DNA of 64,000 nt from Flavobacterium sp. YO12 (GTDB lineage Bacteria; Bacteroidota; Bacteroidia; Flavobacteriales; Flavobacteriaceae): NCBI RefSeq assembly GCF_004119495.1, contig NZ_NRQU01000024.1, forward strand, positions 1-64,000, read 5' to 3'. Position 1 is the first letter of the stretch. Each line of letters starts with the position of its first letter. The notes below the pieces were generated by a model. It did no database searches. It saw only the letters and a list, made by a program, of their open reading frames with translations, and had not been told where the DNA came from. The translations under genes and the position numbers were made by a program. Positions 28,422 through 36,127 of this stretch are shown here, in pieces.

Positions 28422-28898
28422 TTAGTCTCTTGAAATTTCAAGAATTTCAAATTTTAAAACACCGTTTGGTACTGTAATCTCAGCTACTTCGCCAACAGAT
28501 TTTCCTAGTAAGCCTTTTCCAATAGGAGAAGTTACAGAAATCTTTCCTGTTTTTAAATCGGCTTCACTTTCAGCAACAAGTGTATACTTCATCTCCATTC
28601 CGTTGCTTTGGTTTTTAATTTTCACATTAGAAAGTACCAAAGCTTTCGAAACATCAAGTTGAGATTCGTCAATTAATCTTGCATTTGCATATACTTCTTC
28701 AAGTTTAGCAATTCTCATTTCTAATAAACCTTGTGCTTCTTTTGCAGCATCATACTCAGCATTTTCAGATAAGTCACCTTTATCTCTTGCTTCTGCTATA
28801 TCTTGAGATGCTTTTGGACGCATTACACTCTTTAAATGCTCCAATTCATCTTTTAACTTTTTTAATCCTTCTGCGGTATAATAAGATACTTTACTCAT
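28422..28898 (-). CDS. greA: Transcription elongation factor GreA
   Basis: 158 aa. The N-terminal coiled coil (GLKKLKDELEHLKSVMRPKASQDIAEARDKGDLSENAEY, read in two parts, with the acidic tip D and E residues) enters the RNA polymerase secondary channel to stimulate cleavage of backtracked RNA. The C-terminal FKBP-like domain has ISVTSPIGKGLLGKSVGE. Normal length. A hairpin sits in its 5' leader. Confidence 0.97.
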   Translation of the reverse strand: MSKVSYYTAEGLKKLKDELEHLKSVMRPKASQDIAEARDKGDLSENAEYDAAKEAQGLLEMRIAKLEEVYANARLIDESQLDVSKALVLSNVKIKNQSNGMEMKYTLVAESEADLKTGKISVTSPIGKGLLGKSVGEVAEITVPNGVLKFEILEISRD

Positions 28899-28923
28899 AA
28901 CTTCATCGTTTATATAAATAGAA

Positions 28924-28961
28924 AAAATCCCATCGGGACGGGATTTTGTATTACAAATATA
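28924..28961 (-). promoter_or_regulatory. greA promoter -7 element and leader hairpin
   Basis: On the minus strand TATATTTG (28961-28954) matches TAnnTTTG. Just downstream AAAATCCC/GGGATTTT (8-bp stem, 8-nt loop, about 28949-28924) is followed by a T-run, so it looks like an attenuator in the greA 5' leader, about 25 nt before the ATG. Confidence 0.45.
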
Positions 28962-29053
28962 CTATTATTTTTTGTAGTACATAATTATATGTTAATCATA
29001 TAAAAATCAAATCTAAATAATTTATTTTTGTTTCACTAATTCTTATTAAAATA

Positions 29054-29467
29054 ATGAAAAAAATCTTTCTAATAATCGCCTTCGTTTCTATCCTTTTCTC
29101 TTGCAGTGACAGCGAGCGAAGCAATAAAAATCCATATATCCCTAATTACGCTGTAAATTTATCTGTAGATATGAACCTACCGGCTTATTCCAATCTGAAA
29201 TTTGTGAGCAACGGTGTAATAATTCCTAATTATGGAGCAAAAGGAATTATTATTTTTAATGCTGGAGGCACCTATAATGCTTTTGACGCGGCTTGCCCTA
29301 ATCAGGATTTAAACTCATGCGTTGCCATGACAATTAACGGTATTAATGCCGTTTGTTCTTGCGATAAAACAGAGTACAGTCTATTTACTGGACTTGGCGG
29401 TAAAGATTATCCATTAAAACAATATCGTGTTGAAGTAAGCGGAACTGTAATTCGCGTTTATAACTAA
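29054..29467 (+). CDS. Degenerate Rieske-fold lipoprotein
   Basis: 137 aa. The signal peptide ends in a lipobox (SILFSC). The body resembles a Rieske domain (NAGGTYNAFDAACPNQD ... AVCSCDKTEYSLFTGLG). The two expected C-x-H / C-x-x-H pairs are altered: C81-P-N83 and C101-S-C-D104, so both histidine ligands are missing and a 2Fe-2S cluster is unlikely. It may be a structural or binding relic. It stands alone between greA (divergent) and a convergent TonB receptor gene. A -7-like TATTTTTG lies at 29023-29030. Confidence 0.7.
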   Translation: MKKIFLIIAFVSILFSCSDSERSNKNPYIPNYAVNLSVDMNLPAYSNLKFVSNGVIIPNYGAKGIIIFNAGGTYNAFDAACPNQDLNSCVAMTINGINAVCSCDKTEYSLFTGLGGKDYPLKQYRVEVSGTVIRVYN

Positions 29468-29470
29468 AAT

Positions 29471-29508
29471 AAAAAAAGCCTGAAAGTTTAAATTTTCAGG
29501 CTTTTTTA
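29471..29508. terminator. Bidirectional terminator
   Basis: AAAAAAAGCCTGAAA pairs with TTTTCAGGCTTTTTT around a short loop, between the Rieske-like gene and the convergent TonB receptor gene. Confidence 0.9.
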
Positions 29509-29522
29509 TGTTTGAGAATATT

Positions 29523-31712
29523 TTAGAATTTTAATGTTAATCCTGCTAGGAAATTAATTCCTGCCTGCGGATAATAGTATGGATAAATATCCCACATAGC
29601 TCCGTTTGAAACATATTTTTTATCTAGAATATTGTTTACTAAACCAGTAATCATGATTGATTTAAAAACAGATTTTGGCTTAATCTCGTAAGATACATTC
29701 AAATCATTTACAAAATAATCAGCCAGTTTTGCAGATGGCAATTCGATATTGTTCATGTATTGTTTACCAACATACTTTTGCAGCAACGAAACATATAAAT
29801 TCTCAATTGGCTTATAAATTATAATATTCCCTGCAATAACTTCTGGTGAATAAGCAATATTCGTTGTTCCGTAATACTGCCCGTCAACAGCTAAATCAAT
29901 ATTTTTATTACTGCTTAAAGTAAAATTAGGTCTCAAAATAAATTTTTCTGAAAGTGCAATTGTTGCATCAAACTCAAATCCTAAACGATAGCTTTTTTCA
30001 GTATTAGCACGAATTGGCGCACCAACATCATCCAATCTTCCCGTTAAAATTAACTGATCTCTATATCCCATGTAGTAGAAATTAGAATTCAATTGGATTT
30101 TTTCTGAATTAAATCTCCATCCCAATTCAAAATCATTTAATTTTTCAGGCTTCACATTTCCGCCTTCATAGTCTGTTCTATTAGGCTCACGGTTTGCACG
30201 TGCATATGAAAAGTATAGATTGTTTTTTGAATTGATCTCGAAATTTAAACCAGCTTTTGGATTAAAAAAGTTAAACTTATCATTTACCAAACCAGTTTCG
30301 GCACTATTGGCTTTATAGTGTACATTTCGGTATTGTAAATCTCCATAAAAACTTAATTTTTCAGTAAACTGATAGTTTGCTTTTGCAAAAATATTCCCAT
30401 CTGTTTTTGTCGAGAAATCATCATAATAATGATCGCCTAATTCAGACTGAGCTGAATTTCTTGCCCAAATTACTTTTCCGTAGTGATCGCCTTCATATTT
30501 ATTCCAGCCTCCGCCAATAATAACATCTAGTTTTTCTTCTTTATATTTTACAGAAAAAGTTGTTCCGTAAAAGTCATTATCTAACCATTTCTGACGAATC
30601 AAATCAGTTCCCGGAACTAATTCTCCTAAATCATTCTCAACTTGTTTTGTAGGCTGAATTGGCCCATATCCTTCAATTGGCTCATCATATTTGTAATTTT
30701 CATAATACCCTAATCCCTTTGTATAATGAAAAGCTAGATTAGTACTCCACTTATCAGACCATGATTCACTCCAATGTAATTGGTAATGATCTTGATTGTA
30801 ATTATCTGTTTCATTATCGTAAAAACGAACATTTCCTTGTTCATCTTTATACTTTCCTGCGGAATTATAAGTGCGGTTTGAATTTAAAGTTTCAGCATCG
30901 ATTCCGTTCCAAGATTGGTACGTTTTTTCAGTTCCTCCAAAAACAAGAGCTTTAATCAAAGTTGTTTTTCCAACGTAAGTTCCTTGCAAGAAATATGATT
31001 TTAGATCTGATTTGGCACGATCTACATAACCATCAGATTTCAATGTAGATAAACGACCTGCCAACTCAAAATGATCATTTAACAAACCTGTGCTAAATTT
31101 TACTGTATTTTTATTTGAATTGAAACTTCCGTAAGAACTTGAAATTTCGCCATTTGCTTTAGAAGCGTAATTATCTGTAAGCATATTTAAACTGGCTCCA
31201 AACGCCGAAGATCCGTTTGTTGAAGTTCCAACACCTCTCTGTAACTGCAAGCTCTCTAGAGAAGATGCAAAATCGGGCATATTTACCCAAAAAGTCCCTT
31301 GACTTTCAGCATCATTATAAGGGATTCCGTTTATAGTAACGTTTACTCTCGTAGCATCACTTCCTCTAACTCTGATTCCAGTATAACCCATTCCGTTTCC
31401 AGCGTCAGAAGTTGTAACAACAGAAGGCAGGTAATTCATTAAAACAGGAATATCCTGTCCTAGATTTCTGTATTTAATTTCTTTTTTATCCATGTTACTG
31501 AATGTAACCGGAGTTTTTGAAGTAACACGAACTGCAGAAACTAAGACATCATCAAGTTTAGTAACTTTTGTTGAATCCTGCACTTGCGCAGTAGAAACCA
31601 GTGTAAAAAAGAAAGAAAAAAGAAGAAAGAAAATGGATTTGGTTCTGCTCAGTTTTTGAACCTTAGAACCTTTGCAACTTAGTACCTCAGTACTTTGAAA
31701 AATAGTTTTCAT
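29523..31712 (-). CDS. TonB-dependent outer-membrane receptor, probable thiamin uptake
   Basis: 729 aa. A plug domain (about 55-165, GMGYTGIRVRGSDATRVNVTINGIPYNDAE is the core, read in parts) precedes a long beta-barrel ending in an aromatic residue (GLTLKF). The signal peptide core is FFLLFSFFFTLVSTAQ. A TPP riboswitch immediately upstream makes import of thiamin, TPP or a precursor the best assignment. The barrel is 22-stranded type; no SusD partner is encoded. The first 20 or so residues are odd: they are encoded by a repeat-like sequence (31654-31706), and there is no other Met before the hydrophobic core. The start codon lies in a hairpin. Confidence 0.9.
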   Translation of the reverse strand: MKTIFQSTEVLSCKGSKVQKLSRTKSIFFLLFSFFFTLVSTAQVQDSTKVTKLDDVLVSAVRVTSKTPVTFSNMDKKEIKYRNLGQDIPVLMNYLPSVVTTSDAGNGMGYTGIRVRGSDATRVNVTINGIPYNDAESQGTFWVNMPDFASSLESLQLQRGVGTSTNGSSAFGASLNMLTDNYASKANGEISSSYGSFNSNKNTVKFSTGLLNDHFELAGRLSTLKSDGYVDRAKSDLKSYFLQGTYVGKTTLIKALVFGGTEKTYQSWNGIDAETLNSNRTYNSAGKYKDEQGNVRFYDNETDNYNQDHYQLHWSESWSDKWSTNLAFHYTKGLGYYENYKYDEPIEGYGPIQPTKQVENDLGELVPGTDLIRQKWLDNDFYGTTFSVKYKEEKLDVIIGGGWNKYEGDHYGKVIWARNSAQSELGDHYYDDFSTKTDGNIFAKANYQFTEKLSFYGDLQYRNVHYKANSAETGLVNDKFNFFNPKAGLNFEINSKNNLYFSYARANREPNRTDYEGGNVKPEKLNDFELGWRFNSEKIQLNSNFYYMGYRDQLILTGRLDDVGAPIRANTEKSYRLGFEFDATIALSEKFILRPNFTLSSNKNIDLAVDGQYYGTTNIAYSPEVIAGNIIIYKPIENLYVSLLQKYVGKQYMNNIELPSAKLADYFVNDLNVSYEIKPKSVFKSIMITGLVNNILDKKYVSNGAMWDIYPYYYPQAGINFLAGLTLKF

Positions 31713-31730
31713 TCGTAAAGAATTACGAAT
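31711..31730 (-). promoter_or_regulatory. Start-codon hairpin of the TonB receptor mRNA
   Basis: ATTCGTAA and TTACGAAT form an 8-bp perfect stem with a 4-nt loop; the last two bases of the stem are the A and U of the AUG. Directly upstream on the transcript is TCCCCCTTTT (31740-31731), whose CCCCTTT can pair with AAAGGGG at the start of the aptamer (31880-31874). This looks like a translational expression platform. Confidence 0.5.
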
Positions 31731-31801
31731 AAAAGGGGGAATTATTCTTTTGTTAAATTAATAAATGTTTCACGACAAAATAAAGTGTGCACGCTTGACA
31801 G

Positions 31802-31886
31802 TGTCGTTTTTTCCCTTAGCAACATTACTCGCTCAGGTTCTTTGGGTATGATCTCAGCTCGTTATTTAGAGCACCCCTTTGAGACA
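31802..31886 (-). ncRNA. TPP riboswitch upstream of the TonB receptor
   Basis: On the minus strand the conserved strands run AAAGGGGTGC, GAGCTGAGATCATACCC, GAACCTGAGCGAGTAATG and GCTAAGGGAAA, a clear thi-box aptamer. P1 can be TGTC (31886-31883) with GACA (31805-31802). The aptamer is about 90 nt before the ATG at 31712. The downstream gene is a lone outer-membrane receptor, so it controls vitamin uptake rather than synthesis. Confidence 0.95.
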
Positions 31887-31889
31887 GTG

Positions 31890-31919
31890 CAAATGTAGTG
31901 TTAAAAAACAAATTCCAAA
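31890..31919 (-). promoter_or_regulatory. Promoter of the TPP-riboswitch/TonB receptor transcript
   Basis: On the minus strand TTTG (31919-31916), an 18-nt spacer and TACATTTG (31897-31890). The -7 element is identical to that of the thi operon and lies at the same 12-nt distance from the aptamer AGGGGTG. Confidence 0.65.
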
Positions 31920-31944
31920 AAATTAAATTCCAAATTCCAAAAAC

Positions 31945-32175
31945 TCATTTTTTTCTCTTTGAATAAATACTCAAACAACCACCGATGACTGCAAAAAAAC
32001 CATAAAGAGCATTTAAATATCCATTACGCACGCCCAACATTCGTTTTGAATTATAACCTATCGAGCCATTAAATCCTTCATCGATTCCAAACTTAAAGAG
32101 CACAAGCCCAAAGATTATTACTAAAACTTCCCAATAATAACTTTTTGATCGTTTATCTTTATCTGGGTTTTTCAT
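31945..32175 (-). CDS. Small two-helix membrane protein
   Basis: 76 aa with two hydrophobic segments (about 16-30, VLVIIFGLVLFKFGI, and 55-70, YGFFAVIGGCLSIYS) between charged ends. Not recognised. It starts 3 bp after the arfB stop on the same strand, so it is probably the last gene of the GGGPS-pnuC-arfB cluster. Downstream the riboswitch transcript begins. Confidence 0.65.
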   Translation of the reverse strand: MKNPDKDKRSKSYYWEVLVIIFGLVLFKFGIDEGFNGSIGYNSKRMLGVRNGYLNALYGFFAVIGGCLSIYSKRKK

Positions 32176-32178
32176 TTT

Positions 32179-32580
32179 TTAAAACTCTGGTCTCTTCCTG
32201 TTTTTCTTTATTTCAGAAACACTTTTTTTGTCTTTGATTCTTTTTTTAATTACGGATTTTGGAATTTTGGTCGCTTTTCGAACTTTCGGAACAAACAAAC
32301 CTTTCTTTATAATTTCTAAAAAACGTTTTATAACAATCTCTTTGTTTTTAATCTGACTGCGATCTTCATCACAATTTAAAATCAATATGTTCTCAGAGGT
32401 TAAACGTGACGATAAATTATCTTTTAAAAGCGCTTTTTCTTCATCTGACAAAACCTGAGAAGCTTCTAAATCAAAAGTCAAAACTACTTTTGATGAAACT
32501 TTATTTACGTTTTGTCCGCCTGCACCACTGCTTCTAACCGCTTTAAAATTTAATTCTGATATGATTTTTTCGTTATCCAT
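32179..32580 (-). CDS. arfB: Alternative ribosome-rescue factor ArfB / peptidyl-tRNA hydrolase
   Basis: 133 aa with the release-factor catalytic motif G-G-Q in SSGAGGQNVNKVSSKVVL and a basic C-terminal tail (IKKRIKDKKSVSEIKKNRKR) that enters the empty mRNA channel of stalled ribosomes. It lacks codon-recognition domains, as ArfB does. Its start overlaps the end of the upstream kinase-DUF4301 gene by one base. Confidence 0.94.
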   Translation of the reverse strand: MDNEKIISELNFKAVRSSGAGGQNVNKVSSKVVLTFDLEASQVLSDEEKALLKDNLSSRLTSENILILNCDEDRSQIKNKEIVIKRFLEIIKKGLFVPKVRKATKIPKSVIKKRIKDKKSVSEIKKNRKRPEF

Positions 32581-34694
32581 TATTGTGGCTGATGTGTCGC
32601 TTTTAATAAATCATTTACCGTTTTTACCGGATTAAAGGTTATTAATGGAAGTGCAACAAAAATAGTGAGCCAATGTGCCATTGAACCATTCCATAATCCT
32701 GGCAATTCATAATTTTTTACTGCTTTGCCTTCTACACTTTTCTCTACAATAAAACCTGCATTTTGATCTATATATTGACCAAGATTAAACTTTTGTCCTT
32801 TAAAATTCTTAATTCCGCAAACCAAATCAACTGGATTAAAATGGGTTGCCGCTTCTAAAATTTCAAGTTGTTTTTTATTTTGAAGATCAATTTGAGAGGC
32901 TTCTACAATTTGAAGGGAAATTTCTCCTTTGTCATTCATTACCCAAAATGGACCGCCGCCCGGTTCACCTTCGTTCCGAACCATTCCGCAAACTCGGATT
33001 GGCCTATCTAAGATTTCTCTAATTTTGGTAATTTTATGTTCAATAGTAAATTTATAAAAATCTTTACTTACCTGAATATTTAACTTCTCGGCTAGAAATT
33101 CAATAATTGCAGCAAAATCACTTTCATTTAATTCGTTATTTTCAATTGCTCTTAAATAACCGAATACTTTTTCTTGAATTTCGATCAAAATACCTCCTAA
33201 GGTCTTTTTATAGAGGGTAATTTCATCTATATGATTTTGAATGACATTATCTATATTCTTAATAAAAATAATATCTGCATCAAGATTATTTAGATTTTCA
33301 ATTAACGCACCATGTCCTCCGGGTCTAAAAATCAGCTTTTCATTTTGATTTCGTACAATTTTGTTCTTTACATCAACTGTAATAGAATCTGTGCTTTTAT
33401 TTTGATAGGAATACCCAATATTAATTTTTGTTCCTGAAGATTTTTCTATTTTTCCTCTAACCTCATCAACGGCCTGCTCAAATAAATTTTGATGAATTTC
33501 TGAAACGGTAAAATGCAAATTCGAACTGTTATTTGTTGTCGCATAATGAACGCATTCGTTCAAATGCTCTTCAATTGGATTTGCAAGATGAGTTTTGTAT
33601 AAATGGAATGGCAAAACTGCTTTAGGTTTATTTGCCGAATTAAAATGATCTGGAGAAAGCAGTAACTTTATGAAATAATAATTTTTATAATCTCTTTCTA
33701 AAGCATCAAAATCTGGATAAACCTCTTTTAGCTTTTTATAAACAGTTTCAAAAAAGGGAAATTTCTCCATTCCTACTATAAAAATAGCAAGTTCTTTATC
33801 ATTTTTTCTATTGATATAGGCATTTATAGTTTCTTTTTCAATATCAAAATCATTCAAGAAAGCAATTAAAAACTTAAACATTCTAGTTGCAGCTCCAGAA
33901 GCTGGAACAAACTTTTTAATTTTTAAATTTCCTCTCTGAGCATCAAAAAAAACAGCCTTTTCTTTAAATTCTATATCAGATAAACTTAAAATTCCGTTAT
34001 TGATAGTTGCTGGATTTATTAAGCTGCTTTTTGTAATTCCGTTTTTAAAAATTTCCAATTGTTTTAGAACATTTTCAAAAGGAATACCATGCTCGTATAT
34101 CTGAACAAAATCAGCAGAACTAAAGCCATGTTTTTTAGCTATTGCTAAGTTATCTACAATTTCTACAGCCTTTGCCAAGCGGCTTTCTTTGTTGCCCGAA
34201 AGCGTTATAAAGGGCTTTTTAGTATTTATCAGGGTTTCTTTAAAAACAGAAAACACTGTTTCTCTTCCTTCAGGTGTATCTCTAATATCATCCTTTTCCC
34301 AAGGAACATCAATGTCTGTTAGAAAAAACAAATCGTATTCATGCTCAAGCGCCGCCTCATTTAAAAGCGGATCACAAACATTATAATACATTTCGGAGAA
34401 AACTTTGGTAACCATTAAATTGGTATCGCAAAACAAGTATTTTTTTGCGTTTGAAAGTTTTTGATTTTCTAGAGCGGTCTGTCCGTAAGCAATGGGCATC
34501 ATATCTGCCTCAACACAAATATGCTGATTTTCTTCCCATTTTTCTTGCAGATAATCGCGTGCAAATTCCGGAACCCATTCTGTTTCGTAATAATCTGCAA
34601 GTTGTGTTGCCAATGTGGTTTTACCTGTACTTTCAGGGCCAAATAAAGCAATTTTTATGATAGCTGTTTTTTGCTGTCTAAGATTTTTCTCCAT
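32580..34694 (-). CDS. NadR-type nucleoside kinase domain fused to DUF4301
   Basis: 704 aa. Residues about 12-190 form a P-loop kinase like the ribosylnicotinamide kinase part of NadR: Walker A GPESTGKTT (19-27), EFARDYL, FCDTNLMVTKVFSE and FLTDIDVPWEKDDIR. From about 191 to 704 it is a DUF4301 domain, with a nucleotidyltransferase-like SGAATRM (266-272), PGGHGALIENL and IFIKNIDNV, recalling the UDP-sugar pyrophosphorylase fold. Normally these would be separate. The N-terminal HTH and NMN adenylyltransferase parts of NadR are absent. It overlaps pnuC by 40 bp, so a role in salvage of a nucleoside-like vitamin is likely; exact substrates are unknown. Confidence 0.85.
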   Translation of the reverse strand: MEKNLRQQKTAIIKIALFGPESTGKTTLATQLADYYETEWVPEFARDYLQEKWEENQHICVEADMMPIAYGQTALENQKLSNAKKYLFCDTNLMVTKVFSEMYYNVCDPLLNEAALEHEYDLFFLTDIDVPWEKDDIRDTPEGRETVFSVFKETLINTKKPFITLSGNKESRLAKAVEIVDNLAIAKKHGFSSADFVQIYEHGIPFENVLKQLEIFKNGITKSSLINPATINNGILSLSDIEFKEKAVFFDAQRGNLKIKKFVPASGAATRMFKFLIAFLNDFDIEKETINAYINRKNDKELAIFIVGMEKFPFFETVYKKLKEVYPDFDALERDYKNYYFIKLLLSPDHFNSANKPKAVLPFHLYKTHLANPIEEHLNECVHYATTNNSSNLHFTVSEIHQNLFEQAVDEVRGKIEKSSGTKINIGYSYQNKSTDSITVDVKNKIVRNQNEKLIFRPGGHGALIENLNNLDADIIFIKNIDNVIQNHIDEITLYKKTLGGILIEIQEKVFGYLRAIENNELNESDFAAIIEFLAEKLNIQVSKDFYKFTIEHKITKIREILDRPIRVCGMVRNEGEPGGGPFWVMNDKGEISLQIVEASQIDLQNKKQLEILEAATHFNPVDLVCGIKNFKGQKFNLGQYIDQNAGFIVEKSVEGKAVKNYELPGLWNGSMAHWLTIFVALPLITFNPVKTVNDLLKATHQPQ

Positions 34695-35278
34695 TCTAAA
34701 TAAGCTGAAATAGCTAAAATTGTAAAAATTAAGTATTGAAGTGACAGCATTCCAAGTCCGCGATAAGCGTACAGAGGTACTACAATAATATCACCAATAA
34801 TCCACAGTGTCCAGTTTTCGATTTTTTTTCTGGCCATGTACCACATCCCTGCAAAAAATATTCCAGAAGATATCATATCGACATAATTGTCATTTTTAAT
34901 TTCGTAATCGAAATATTTATAAATCCCGAAAACTACAAAAACAGTTATCAAAAACAATACGACTCCGATTATTTTTTCATTAAAATTTGTTCTGGTAATT
35001 GGCAGATTATCCTCGACTGCTCCACCTTTTCCCCAAACATACCAGCCATAGATGCTCATAATCGAGAAATATCCGTTTATAATCATATCGCCAATATAGC
35101 CGGCAACATATAAAAGATACACTGAAATAACTGTGGCGATTAAACCTGTTGGATAAACCAAAATGTTTTCTTTTTTTGCAAACCAAACACTTAAAATTCC
35201 AAACACAAAAACCAAAAATTCTAAGGCAATATGCCAAAGCGGCGCATTTTTATAACTATCAAGAAAAAAATCTATCAT
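34655..35278 (-). CDS. pnuC: PnuC-family vitamin/nucleoside transporter
   Basis: 207 aa with about seven hydrophobic segments. PnuC features include NILVYPTGLIATVISVYLLY, YFSIMSIYGWYVWGKGG and the C-terminal WTLWIIGDIIVVPLYAYRGL. PnuC proteins let nicotinamide riboside cross the membrane by facilitated diffusion, trapped by a kinase; PnuT relatives carry thiamin. The next gene overlaps by 40 bp and begins with an NR-kinase-like domain, favouring nicotinamide riboside. The TPP riboswitch lies downstream and does not control this gene. Confidence 0.92.
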   Translation of the reverse strand: MIDFFLDSYKNAPLWHIALEFLVFVFGILSVWFAKKENILVYPTGLIATVISVYLLYVAGYIGDMIINGYFSIMSIYGWYVWGKGGAVEDNLPITRTNFNEKIIGVVLFLITVFVVFGIYKYFDYEIKNDNYVDMISSGIFFAGMWYMARKKIENWTLWIIGDIIVVPLYAYRGLGMLSLQYLIFTILAISAYLEWRKILDSKKQLS

Positions 35279-35312
35279 TTGGGCGGTATTTTGTAAACTA
35301 TAAAAGTTTTAT

Positions 35313-36041
35313 TTAGGATTCAAAAAAATGGCTGTCATTTTCAAAGGCAGTTCCTACAACTACCAAATCAGCGCCAGCATTGTAAGCTTTTTTAATGGAA
35401 TGCAAATCTACAATTCCTCCTCCAACAATAACAGGAATTTCAATATTTTGAGCAATTAACTGTATCATTTCTAGCGGAACTGGATTTTTTGCTCCGCTTC
35501 CGGCTTCTAAATAAATCAATTTATTCCCTAACATTTCGCCTGCTTGAGCTGTTGCGAGTGCCAAATCAAAATTATCACGACTAAGAGGTTCTGTTTTGCT
35601 AACACGCGCAACAGCAGTTTCGTTACCACTTTCAATCAAAATATACCCTGTAGAAATAACTTCAAGATTTGTCTTTTTAAGAATTGGAGCCGCCTGAACC
35701 TGATACTCTATTAAATAGTCAGGATTACGTCCAGACAATAAAGACAAAAACAAAATGGCATCGGCTTGCAGAGAAATCTGTGAAGGATCTCCTGGAAACA
35801 AAACAACCGGTAGATTTGTCTTTAATTTTAACTCTTGTATTAAATCTTCTAGAACATTACTCTGAACAATACTTCCGCCAACAAAAATATGAGTTGCTGG
35901 AGATTCATTTATTTTAAGCAATAAATGGTGCAAATTTTCCCAAACAATTTTATCAGGATCTAGAAGTATGGCCAATAACTTTTGTCCATTTTTCTTAGCC
36001 TCCAAAATCTGCCGATGAATACTGAGTAATTTTTGCTCCAT
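35313..36041 (-). CDS. Geranylgeranylglyceryl phosphate synthase family (PcrB-like)
   Basis: 242 aa TIM-barrel prenyltransferase. Motifs: LLAILLDPDKI, ATHIFVGGSIVQSN, VVLFPGDPSQIS, YLEAGSGAKNPVP and VIVGGGIVDLHSIKKAYNAGADLVVVGTAFE (read in parts), including the phosphate-binding G-G-G and G-T loops. Bacteroidota members of this family join a polyprenyl diphosphate to glycerol-1-phosphate, making an unusual ether lipid of uncertain role. It heads the minus-strand cluster that continues with pnuC 34 bp downstream. Confidence 0.92.
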   Translation of the reverse strand: MEQKLLSIHRQILEAKKNGQKLLAILLDPDKIVWENLHHLLLKINESPATHIFVGGSIVQSNVLEDLIQELKLKTNLPVVLFPGDPSQISLQADAILFLSLLSGRNPDYLIEYQVQAAPILKKTNLEVISTGYILIESGNETAVARVSKTEPLSRDNFDLALATAQAGEMLGNKLIYLEAGSGAKNPVPLEMIQLIAQNIEIPVIVGGGIVDLHSIKKAYNAGADLVVVGTAFENDSHFFES

Positions 36042-36094
36042 AATGGCTGTAAAAGTAAAAAGTTTTTAATGCCGAAGAACTATTTTGAATGAAT

Positions 36095-36102
36095 TATCTT
36101 TG
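36095..36102 (+). promoter_or_regulatory. -7 element before the Crp/Fnr gene
   Basis: TATCTTTG (TAnnTTTG). It lies downstream of an in-frame ATG at 36089, which argues that translation starts at the next ATG, 36128. Confidence 0.4.
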
Positions 36103-36127
36103 TAAAAACAGCTTTAAAATATTTTTT

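Noticed and set aside
34655..35278. PnuC as the thiamin permease PnuT controlled by the TPP riboswitch
   Set aside because: The riboswitch lies downstream of pnuC on the same strand and its transcript starts after this cluster; a thiamin role cannot be excluded but is not shown.
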